Part shown: piece by piece, positions 1 through 5,164 of the stretch
Layout of the letters: each line of letters begins with the position of its first letter
Position numbering within the stretch: position 1 is the first letter of the stretch
Assembly (NCBI GenBank): GCA_965371325.1
Contig: CBDUXZ010000174.1
Span: 1 to 5,164 of the forward strand
Reading direction: 5' to 3'
Source: CBDUXZ01 sp965371325 [NCBI: uncultured bacterium]
Lineage (GTDB): Bacteria > JAUYMQ01
Length of the DNA stretch: 5,164 nucleotides
Translations under genes and position numbers: made by a program
The notes under the pieces: generated by a model
What the model was told of the DNA's origin: nothing
Seen by the model: the letters and a program-made list of their open reading frames with translations, nothing else
The model's database searches: none

Positions 1-402
1 ATCCCCGTCATCGCACCGGTCGGCGTGGATGCCGACGGCAACACCTACAACATCAATGCCGACTTCGTGGCCGGACAGGTCGCCGGAGCGCTTGATGCTG
101 AGAAGCTCATTCTTCTGACGGACGTCGAAGGGGTAAAGGACGCGAAGGGAGATCTCGTCACGAACCTGGGAATCACGGAAGCCGAGAAGGCGATGAAGGC
201 GGGTGTCATCAAGGGGGGCATGCTCCCGAAGATTGAGTGCTGTATCGGCGCTCTTCGATCGGGCGTCCGCTCCACCCACGTCGTCGACGGACGGGTCGAG
301 CACGCCCTGTTGCTCGAGATTTTCACCGATGTCGGGATCGGCACGCAGATCACCCGCACCGCGCGAAAGACGAGCAGGAAAGGTCCGGTGCCGGCGCCAT
401 GA
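1..402 (+). CDS. argB: N-acetylglutamate kinase, C-terminal part (5' end outside window)
   Basis: This is the C-terminal 133 residues of N-acetylglutamate kinase, a cytoplasmic amino-acid-kinase-fold enzyme. It phosphorylates N-acetyl-L-glutamate with ATP, the second step of arginine synthesis. The frame is open from base 1 and ends at TGA 400-402. Visible signatures are the substrate-site motif NINAD (49-63), LLTDVEGV with the catalytic aspartate at 121-123 (equivalent to E. coli Asp162), and KGGMLPK with the conserved lysine at 229-231 (equivalent to E. coli Lys217). The end motif [15 protein letters not shown] is typical of long hexameric NAGKs, which are usually feedback-inhibited by arginine. 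The N-terminal helix needed to confirm that type is outside the window. Compared with a usual length near 290-300 residues, a little under half is present. After GTQI there is a basic tail of about 16 residues, longer than many homologues. The stop overlaps the argD start by four bases. Confidence 0.95.
   Translation: MPVIAPVGVDADGNTYNINADFVAGQVAGALDAEKLILLTDVEGVKDAKGDLVTNLGITEAEKAMKAGVIKGGMLPKIECCIGALRSGVRSTHVVDGRVEHALLLEIFTDVGIGTQITRTARKTSRKGPVPAP
376..383 (+). promoter_or_regulatory. possible ribosome-binding site for argD
   Basis: AGGAAAGG lies inside the argB tail, but 15 bases separate it from the ATG at 399, which is longer than ideal. Because the argD start overlaps the argB stop, initiation probably relies partly on ribosomes terminating on argB. 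No better purine-rich site precedes the alternative in-frame ATGs at 408 and 420. Confidence 0.4.
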
Positions 403-1604
403 GCAGCATGCAGTCGATCATGGATGAAGGGGCGAAAGTTTTATTCCAGAACTACCGCTCCCTGCCGCTCGTTATCACGCGGGGTGAGGGGTGTCGCGTG
501 TGGGATGACGCGGGAAAGTCCTATCTCGACTTCGTGTCGGGAATCGCGGTGGTAAACCTTGGTCACAGTCATCCAGCCGTCGTGGGCGCAATTCGGGAGC
601 AGGCCGGGCGACTCATGCACGTCTCGAACCTCTACGTCATTCCCGAACAGGTGAAACTCGCACGCTGGCTCGTGGATCATTCCTTCGCCGATCGCGCCTT
701 CTTCTGCAACTCGGGCACGGAGGCGATGGAGGGCGCGATCAAGCTGGTCCGGCGCCACGCCTACGACGCTGGGAAAAAGGGCTCGCCGAACATCATCCTC
801 GTCGCCGGCAACAGCTTTCACGGAAGGACAATGGGTGCGCTCTCGGCAACGATGCAGCCGCAGTATCACGAGGGGTTTCGACCTCTCCTGCCGGGATTCA
901 CGGCCGTTCCCTTCAACGACCCCGATGCCCTGCGCGCCGCAGCGGACGAGCAGACCTGTGCGGTGGTGCTCGAGCCGGTACAGGGGGAGGGGGGGATTAT
1001 CCCGGCCACCAGGGAGTATCTCGAAGCCGCCCGCGCGCTCTGCACCGAGGGGGGCTTTCCGCTCGTTTTCGACGAGATTCAGACCGGTATGGGGAGAACC
1101 GGAAAGCTCTTTGCCTACGAGCAGTTCGGCGTTGAACCGGATGTGATGGTTCTGGCCAAGGGGCTGGGGAACGGCTTTCCCGTGGGGGCGCTTCTTGCGC
1201 GGGAGGAGATCGCCAAGTGTTTCACGCCCGGCACCCACGGGGCAACGTTCGGTGGAAACCCCCTGGCCTGCGTTGCGGCCCTCGCAACCTGTGAGACGCT
1301 GGCGGACGGTGTCATCGCCCATGGCGCCAGGATGGGGGCGGTTTTGCGCGGGAAGCTCGAGGATCTGGCGGGACGCTACCCGTTCATCAAGGAAGTGCGG
1401 GGGCTGGGTCTTCATCTTGCCGCGGTGACGGACATCGATTGCAAGCCGATCATTCTCGATTGCATTGAACGCGGCCTTCTCGCGAACGCAATCCAGGGGA
1501 AGATCCTCCGCTTCGTACCCCCCCTTGTGGTGACGGAAGATGAGATTGACGAGGCAATGGGTATTCTGGAAGTCGCGTTCGAGGCCCACGGAGATCGATC
1601 GTGA
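399..1604 (+). CDS. argD: acetylornithine aminotransferase
   Basis: This is a class III (fold type I) PLP-dependent aminotransferase of 401 residues, the usual length for ArgD. It converts N-acetylglutamate semialdehyde plus glutamate to N-acetylornithine and 2-oxoglutarate in the cytoplasm. ArgD enzymes often also serve lysine synthesis as DapC. Visible motifs are NSGTEAME (104-111, phosphate binding), SFHGRTMG (139-146), EPVQGEGG (192-199), [11 protein letters not shown] (225-235, with Asp225 at the pyridine nitrogen), the Schiff-base Lys254 in [11 protein letters not shown], and [12 protein letters not shown] (280-291). The C-terminal RFVPPLVVT is also typical. The ATG at 399 was chosen because it overlaps the argB TGA (ATGA) and gives a normal N-terminus. 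An in-frame ATG at 237 would add 54 arginine-rich residues lying wholly within argB. ATGs at 408 and 420 are possible but lack a better ribosome site. The related succinylornithine and 4-aminobutyrate enzymes are unlikely given the arg context. Confidence 0.96.
   Translation: MSSMQSIMDEGAKVLFQNYRSLPLVITRGEGCRVWDDAGKSYLDFVSGIAVVNLGHSHPAVVGAIREQAGRLMHVSNLYVIPEQVKLARWLVDHSFADRAFFCNSGTEAMEGAIKLVRRHAYDAGKKGSPNIILVAGNSFHGRTMGALSATMQPQYHEGFRPLLPGFTAVPFNDPDALRAAADEQTCAVVLEPVQGEGGIIPATREYLEAARALCTEGGFPLVFDEIQTGMGRTGKLFAYEQFGVEPDVMVLAKGLGNGFPVGALLAREEIAKCFTPGTHGATFGGNPLACVAALATCETLADGVIAHGARMGAVLRGKLEDLAGRYPFIKEVRGLGLHLAAVTDIDCKPIILDCIERGLLANAIQGKILRFVPPLVVTEDEIDEAMGILEVAFEAHGDRS
1590..1593 (+). promoter_or_regulatory. 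ribosome-binding site supporting the argF GTG start
   Basis: GGAG ends seven bases before the GTG at 1601, within the last codons of argD. This good spacing supports the unusual GTG start and the four-base GTGA overlap with the argD stop. Confidence 0.65.
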
Positions 1605-2539
1605 AAGATCTGATCAGCATCGCCGATCTCAGCGAAGATGAAGTCGCACGAATCATCCGGCGCGCCGGCGAGCTGAAGGTCTTGCGTGCGCGGAAGGATC
1701 TTTATCGACCTCTCGTCGGAAAAACGCTCGGCATGTTTTTCGAGAAACCGTCGCTTCGTACGCGGGTCACCTTCGAGGTGGGCATGTCGCACCTGGGCGG
1801 GCATGCGATCCTGCTGAGCCCCGAGCAGATCGCCATCGGCGTGAGAGAGACCGTGGCGGACGTCGGGCGCAATCTCGAGCGCTGGGTCGATCTGATAGTC
1901 GCACGCACCTACTCACACCAGCTTGTCAGGGATCTGGCCGACAACGCGAGCATCCCCGTTATCAACGGCCTCACGGATCTGCTGCATCCCTGCCAGATCC
2001 TTGCCGATCTTTTCACGTTGTCGGAGCATTTCGACGACATCACTGAGGTGAAGGTCGCGTACCTGGGTGACGGGAACAACGTTGCGAACTCCTGGATCAA
2101 CGGCGCGGCGAAAACGGGCGTGGAACTCGTCCTGGCGGTGCCCGAGGGTTATGATCCCGACGACGCCGTTCTCAAGGAAGGGCTTGCCTGTGCCGAGCCC
2201 CGCGGGCGCAGCATCCGGGTCGTGCGCGACCCCTTCGAGGCGGCCGAGGGGGCCGACGTCATCTACACGGACGTGTGGGCCAGCATGGGGCAGGAGGATG
2301 AGCGCGCGGAGCGCATCAAGATCTTCGGCCCCTACCAGGTGAACGCCGACATTCTGGCCAAAGCCAAGCCGGGGGCGCGCATCATGCACTGCCTCCCCGC
2401 CCACCGGGGGGAGGAGATCACCGACGAAGCGCTCGACGGCCCGAATTCTATCGTGTTCCACCAGGCGGAGAACCGCCTCCACGTCCAGAAGGCCGTCATG
2501 GAGATCCTGGCCCATTCCGGTCCCGGATCAGCGGGATAG
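1601..2539 (+). CDS. argF: ornithine carbamoyltransferase
   Basis: This 312-residue cytoplasmic enzyme makes L-citrulline from L-ornithine and carbamoyl phosphate. The N-terminal carbamoyl-phosphate domain shows [15 protein letters not shown], with SLRTR at 51-55 in place of the textbook STRTR. ARTYSH (101-106) and [12 protein letters not shown] (129-140) follow. The C-terminal ornithine domain has [12 protein letters not shown] (154-165), DVWASMGQE (224-232) carrying the SMG loop that contacts ornithine, and the catalytic [10 protein letters not shown] (263-272, Cys264). The SMG loop and HCLPA favour ornithine over N-acetylornithine as substrate, and over the related aspartate carbamoyltransferase. 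Length is normal for the family. The start is GTG, with a GGAG site seven bases upstream and a four-base overlap with the argD stop, so translation is probably coupled. The stop is TAG at 2537-2539. The symbol argF is the conventional anabolic name; the sequence alone does not formally exclude a catabolic role, but the context argues against it. Confidence 0.96.
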   Translation: MKDLISIADLSEDEVARIIRRAGELKVLRARKDLYRPLVGKTLGMFFEKPSLRTRVTFEVGMSHLGGHAILLSPEQIAIGVRETVADVGRNLERWVDLIVARTYSHQLVRDLADNASIPVINGLTDLLHPCQILADLFTLSEHFDDITEVKVAYLGDGNNVANSWINGAAKTGVELVLAVPEGYDPDDAVLKEGLACAEPRGRSIRVVRDPFEAAEGADVIYTDVWASMGQEDERAERIKIFGPYQVNADILAKAKPGARIMHCLPAHRGEEITDEALDGPNSIVFHQAENRLHVQKAVMEILAHSGPGSAG

Positions 2540-2570
2540 CGGGCGCACTTCACGTTCCACGGATATTTTC

Positions 2571-2576
2571 GGGAGA
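2571..2576 (+). promoter_or_regulatory. ribosome-binding site for argG
   Basis: GGGAGA lies about ten bases before the ATG at 2587, in the 47-base argF-argG gap. I see no convincing promoter or terminator in that gap, so argG is probably read from the same transcript as argF. Confidence 0.6.
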
Positions 2577-2586
2577 GTACGCGAAC

Positions 2587-3825
2587 ATGACGAGATCATC
2601 AGGGGCGCCCGCGCGCCCCAGCGTCGGGAAAATCGCGCTCGCTTACAGCGGGGGGCTGGACACCTCGGTCATCCTCAAGTGGCTGATCGAAACCTACGGG
2701 TGCCCCGTGATCGCTTTCGTGGCCGACATCGGTCAGGTGGACGATCTTTCCGGCGTCGAGAAGAAGGCGCTCGCCACGGGTGCGCAAAAATGCATCATCG
2801 AGGATCTTCAGGAGGAGTTCGTCCGCGACTTCGTCTTCCCAGCCCTGCGCGCCGCCGCCGTCTACGAGGGGAGCTACCTCCTCGGTACGAGCCTCGCCCG
2901 GCCGCTCATTGCGAAGGGACAGGTCGAAGCCGCTAGGCGGGAGGGTGCCGATGCGGTGGCACACGGCGCAACGGGTAAGGGGAACGATCAGGTGCGATTC
3001 GAGCTCAGCTACCTCGCTCTCGAGCCTGACATTCGTATCATCGCGCCCTGGCGGGAGTGGGGAGACGCGTTTGAGTCCCGGGCGTCGATGATCGACTACG
3101 CGCACAAGCACAAGATTCCCGTCGAGGTGACGGCGGACAAGCCTTACTCCTCCGACTCGAATCTTCTCCACATCTCCTTCGAGGGGGGCGTGCTGGAGGA
3201 TCCCTGGCGGGAGCCCGACGAGGACATGTTCGTCATGACGGCTTCGCCGGAGAAGGCGCCCGATACGTCGCGATACGTGGAGATCGAATTCGATTCGGGG
3301 GTGCCGGTGAAGGTCGATGGCGAGACGCTCTCTCCCGCGAAGCTCCTCCGGCGTTTGAACGAGGCGGGCGGCGAGCACGGCGTGGGACGGGTGGATCTCG
3401 TCGAGAATCGCTACGTGGGGATGAAGTCGCGGGGTGTTTATGAGACCCCGGGCGGCACAATTTTGCAGGCGGCGCACCGGGCGGTGGAGAGCCTCACGCT
3501 CGACCGGGAGGTGCTGCACCTCCGGGACGCGTGGGTTCCGCAGTATGCTTCCCTTGTCTACAACGGATTCTGGTACTCGCCGGAGCGCGAAATGCTCCAG
3601 GCGGCCATCGACAGCTCCCAGAGCGTTGTGACCGGCACCGCGCGGATCAAGCTCTACAAGGGCGGCGCGAGCGTTGCCGGCCGAAGGGCTCCCCGCTCGC
3701 TCTACCGGCAGGATTACGCCACCTTCGATAAGGACCAGGTCTACCGCCAGTCCGACGCCACGGGCTTCATCCGGCTGAACGCCCTGCGTTTGCGCATTCA
3801 GGCCATGATCCGGGGAGAGGAGTAA
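2587..3825 (+). CDS. argG: argininosuccinate synthase
   Basis: This is a 412-residue cytoplasmic enzyme that joins citrulline and aspartate, using ATP, to form argininosuccinate, the penultimate arginine precursor. The N-terminal nucleotide-binding domain begins with the PP-loop motif [10 protein letters not shown] (19-28), followed by FVADIGQ (44-50). [10 protein letters not shown] (101-110) and [14 protein letters not shown] (126-139) are characteristic of the family. The synthetase domain shows [15 protein letters not shown] (187-201), the citrulline/aspartate-site region [16 protein letters not shown] (275-290), and a C-terminal [16 protein letters not shown] (327-342). Length is typical of the bacterial type-1 family (about 400 residues). 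The first 14 residues before KIALAYSGG form a short, poorly conserved lead-in; no later ATG offers a better start. It sits 47 bases after argF. The argH gene that often follows is absent here; a separately promoted aminotransferase comes next instead. Stop is TAA at 3823-3825. Confidence 0.97.
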   Translation: MTRSSGAPARPSVGKIALAYSGGLDTSVILKWLIETYGCPVIAFVADIGQVDDLSGVEKKALATGAQKCIIEDLQEEFVRDFVFPALRAAAVYEGSYLLGTSLARPLIAKGQVEAARREGADAVAHGATGKGNDQVRFELSYLALEPDIRIIAPWREWGDAFESRASMIDYAHKHKIPVEVTADKPYSSDSNLLHISFEGGVLEDPWREPDEDMFVMTASPEKAPDTSRYVEIEFDSGVPVKVDGETLSPAKLLRRLNEAGGEHGVGRVDLVENRYVGMKSRGVYETPGGTILQAAHRAVESLTLDREVLHLRDAWVPQYASLVYNGFWYSPEREMLQAAIDSSQSVVTGTARIKLYKGGASVAGRRAPRSLYRQDYATFDKDQVYRQSDATGFIRLNALRLRIQAMIRGEE

Positions 3826-3838
3826 AGCCCCGCACTCC

Positions 3839-3867
3839 TTGACACTTTCCCGCACCTGACCTAGGAT
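3839..3867 (+). promoter_or_regulatory. predicted sigma-70-type promoter for the downstream aminotransferase gene
   Basis: A perfect -35 hexamer TTGACA (3839-3844) is followed by exactly 17 bases and then TAGGAT (3862-3867), which matches four of six bases of the TATAAT consensus, including the first two and the last two. Transcription would start near 3874, giving a leader of about 155 bases before the ATG at 4030. It begins only 13 bases after the argG stop, so it would separate expression of the aminotransferase from the arg genes. Position and spacing are seen; activity is inferred. Confidence 0.55.
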
Positions 3868-3972
3868 TTCGCGGTTTTCAACGCTTCTCGCATCCCTGCG
3901 GCGGCGGGTATTGACCTGCGCCACCACGGCCGAACTCATCTCGCCGAACCATCCCGTTAGAGAGGCCTCGAG

Positions 3973-4004
3973 CGGACAGAGCAGTCGCGAGATCCGATTT
4001 TTTT
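3973..4004 (+). terminator. weak terminator-like hairpin with T-run (possible arg-cluster terminator or leader attenuator)
   Basis: CGGA (3973-3976) can pair with TCCG (3993-3996), with a further C-G pair across a one-base bulge. The stem is followed by one A and then seven T (3998-4004). The stem is short and the inner part pairs poorly, so this is a weak candidate for Rho-independent termination. It lies downstream of the predicted promoter and 13 bases before the ribosome site at 4017. It could therefore act on the leader transcript, on readthrough from argG, or not at all. No stronger terminator is visible after argG. Confidence 0.25.
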
Positions 4005-4016
4005 GAACCCATAGAT

Positions 4017-4021
4017 AAGGA
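4017..4021 (+). promoter_or_regulatory. ribosome-binding site deciding the aminotransferase start
   Basis: AAGGA lies eight bases before the ATG at 4030, a normal spacing. It overlaps the other in-frame ATG at 4021, which it therefore cannot serve. This selects 4030, giving an N-terminus MKKRYLLAPGP. Confidence 0.65.
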
Positions 4022-4029
4022 TGTTCTTG

Positions 4030-5164
4030 ATGAAGAAGCGCTACCTGCTCGCGCCCGGGCCGACGCCGGTTCCCGAGCGCGTCCTCATGGCCATGGCCAT
4101 GCCCATCATCCACCACCGGTCCCCCGAATTCGAGCCCGTCTTCGAGGAAGTTCGCGAGGGGCTGAAGTGGATTTTCCAAACCTCGGGGGAGGTTCTCGTC
4201 TTTGCCTCCTCGGGCACCGGCGCTATGGAAGGGGCGGTGGCAAATCTGCTCAGACGTGGGGACGAAGCGATTTGTGTTCGCTGCGGGAAGTTCGGCGAGC
4301 GCTGGACCGAGATCTGCCAGGCCTACGGAGTCACGGCGCACAACGTTGACGTTGTCTGGGGCGAGGCGGTGGATCCCGCGGCCATAAGGGACGCCCTCGG
4401 GAAGCATCCCAATGCGAAGGCGGTCTACTTCCAGGCCTGCGAAACCTCGACCGGCGTCTGGCATCCCGTCAAGGAGATTGCCGAGACGATCAGGGAGAGC
4501 TCCGATGCGCTCGCCGTGTGCGACGGTATCACGGGGATAGGCGTGAGCAATCTCCCTACCGACGCCTGGGGACTCGACGTGGTGGTCGGTGGCTCCCAGA
4601 AGGCGTTCATGCTTCCGCCGGGGCTCGCCTTCGCGAGCGTGTCTGATCGGGCGTGGAAGAGGGTGGAGACGTCTGATCTTCCGAAGTACTATTTCAACTG
4701 GAAGGCGGAGCGGAAGGCGCTCCAGAAGAATCAGAGCGCCTACACCCCGGCTATCTCTCTTCTCATCGGTCTTCGCGAGGCTCTTGGCATGATGAAGGAG
4801 GAAACCCTCGAGGGGATGTTCGACCGGCATGCGAAGCTTGCCACCGCGACGCGGGCGGGTGTTCAGGCCATCGGGCTGGATCTGTTCGCGGCAAAGAGCC
4901 CCGCCGATGCCCTGACGGCGGTAAGGGGGCCGGACGGAATCGATACGGGGAAGATCACCAAGACGCTTCGCGATAAGCTCGGCGTGACCATCGCCGGCGG
5001 ACAGTCCGAGCTCAAGGGAAAAATCTTTCGGATATCGCACTTCGGTTACGTAACCCGCTTCGACGTGCTGACGGCCATCGGCGCGGTGGAAATCGCGCTT
5101 CACTCCCTCGGCTACCCGCTCAAGATGGGGGAGGGCGTGAAGGCGGCCGAGGAACATCTCAGCC
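4030..5164 (+). CDS. class V aminotransferase, alanine-glyoxylate / serine-pyruvate type (3' end outside window)
   Basis: This is a fold type I, class V PLP aminotransferase; 378 residues are visible and the frame is still open at the right edge. Family members are about 380 residues long, so probably only a few codons are missing. Motifs in order are the N-terminal LLAPGPTPVPERV (6-18), SSGTGAMEGAVANL (60-73, PLP phosphate binding), GKFGERW (86-92), CDGITGIG (164-171, with Asp165 at the pyridine nitrogen), GGSQKAFMLPPGLAF (187-201, Schiff-base Lys191), and FRISHFGY (333-340, with Arg334 as the substrate carboxylate-binding arginine). This subgroup is often labelled alanine-glyoxylate or serine-pyruvate aminotransferase, or by the old name soluble hydrogenase 42 kDa subunit. 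In several bacteria and archaea such genes sit beside serA and may act in serine metabolism. No signal peptide or membrane segment is seen, so it is cytoplasmic. Exact substrates cannot be read from sequence. It probably has its own promoter and is functionally separate from the arg cluster. Confidence 0.9.
   Translation, partial: MKKRYLLAPGPTPVPERVLMAMAMPIIHHRSPEFEPVFEEVREGLKWIFQTSGEVLVFASSGTGAMEGAVANLLRRGDEAICVRCGKFGERWTEICQAYGVTAHNVDVVWGEAVDPAAIRDALGKHPNAKAVYFQACETSTGVWHPVKEIAETIRESSDALAVCDGITGIGVSNLPTDAWGLDVVVGGSQKAFMLPPGLAFASVSDRAWKRVETSDLPKYYFNWKAERKALQKNQSAYTPAISLLIGLREALGMMKEETLEGMFDRHAKLATATRAGVQAIGLDLFAAKSPADALTAVRGPDGIDTGKITKTLRDKLGVTIAGGQSELKGKIFRISHFGYVTRFDVLTAIGAVEIALHSLGYPLKMGEGVKAAEEHLS

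Larger units (their letters stand above)
3874..4029 (+). other. 5' leader of the aminotransferase gene, function unknown
   Basis: If the promoter at 3839-3867 is used, this is the untranslated leader. It has no ATG before 4021 and matches no riboswitch or tRNA that I recognise. It contains a possible 7-bp pairing of 3902-3908 with 3940-3946 (one G-U pair), three perfect palindromes close together (GAGGCCTC 3962-3969, CTCGAG 3967-3972, TCGCGA 3985-3990), and a run of seven T at 3998-4004. A frame without stops runs from 3860 to TGA 4004-4006; a TTG at 3911 would give 31 residues, but no clear ribosome site precedes it. Whether any of this is functional is open. Confidence 0.3.

Noticed and set aside
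237-398. N-terminal extension of ArgD from the ATG at 237
   Set aside because: It would add 54 arginine-rich residues translated from out-of-frame argB sequence. ArgD proteins normally start near 399, and the ATGA overlap there is typical.
983-995. G5-A-G7 run in argD (and a C7 run at 1518-1524) as possible programmed or erroneous frameshift sites
   Set aside because: The argD frame is intact through both, with family motifs on either side, so there is no sign of a frameshift or sequencing error.
441-1589. 382-codon open frame on the minus strand inside argD
   Set aside because: It lies wholly antisense to a clearly recognised argD and shows no family motifs; it is a codon-bias shadow.
1601-2539. 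N-acetylornithine carbamoyltransferase instead of ornithine carbamoyltransferase
   Set aside because: The SMG loop and HCLPA motif are those of ornithine carbamoyltransferase.
3911-3939. Second promoter: TTGACC, 17 bases, ACTCAT
   Set aside because: The -35 is good, but the -10 matches only three of six bases, and a much better promoter lies 72 bases upstream.
4021-4029. Alternative aminotransferase start at ATG 4021
   Set aside because: The AAGGA Shine-Dalgarno site overlaps this ATG, leaving no spacer, while spacing to the ATG at 4030 is right.
2599-5157. Very long open frame on the minus strand (about 850 codons) across argG, the intergenic region and the aminotransferase gene
   Set aside because: argG and the aminotransferase share the same reading frame relative to the window, and GC-rich codon use leaves the antisense frame free of stops. 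The product resembles no family I know, lacks recognisable motifs, and both + strand genes are unmistakable.

Overview
This window is most of an arginine-biosynthesis gene cluster from a GC-rich bacterium, followed by a separately promoted class V aminotransferase gene. All five genes read on the + strand. In order they are the 3' end of argB (N-acetylglutamate kinase), complete argD (acetylornithine aminotransferase), complete argF (ornithine carbamoyltransferase), complete argG (argininosuccinate synthase), and a nearly complete alanine-glyoxylate/serine-pyruvate-type aminotransferase that runs off the right edge. The high GC content, the long hexameric-type ArgB C-terminus and the style of the aminotransferase suggest a deltaproteobacterium-like or related Gram-negative lineage. 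That placement is inference with low confidence, because no rRNA or lineage marker is present.

Region 1-2539: argB, argD and argF are very tightly packed. The argB stop overlaps the argD start (ATGA, 399-402) and the argD stop overlaps the argF start (GTGA, 1601-1604), which suggests translational coupling on one mRNA. Region 2540-2586 is a 47-base gap carrying the argG ribosome-binding site. Region 2587-3825 is argG. Together the four enzymes cover the kinase step, the transamination to N-acetylornithine, the carbamoylation of ornithine to citrulline, and the condensation of citrulline with aspartate. The steps catalysed by ArgA/ArgJ, ArgC, the deacetylase (or ArgJ) and ArgH are not in this window.

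Region 3826-4029 is the only sizeable non-coding stretch (204 bases). Thirteen bases after the argG stop it has a good sigma-70-type promoter: TTGACA, a 17-base spacer, then TAGGAT. A leader of about 155 bases follows. It contains a cluster of short palindromes, a weak hairpin followed by seven T residues, and a short open frame. A clear Shine-Dalgarno site then precedes the aminotransferase ATG at 4030. The aminotransferase (4030 to the window end) has the PLP lysine, the ring-nitrogen aspartate and the carboxylate-binding arginine of its family.

The genes are ordinary primary metabolism, and I found no evidence of a novel system, mobile element, CRISPR array or RNA gene. The least explained stretch, and the best target for a second look, is the leader at 3868-4029.
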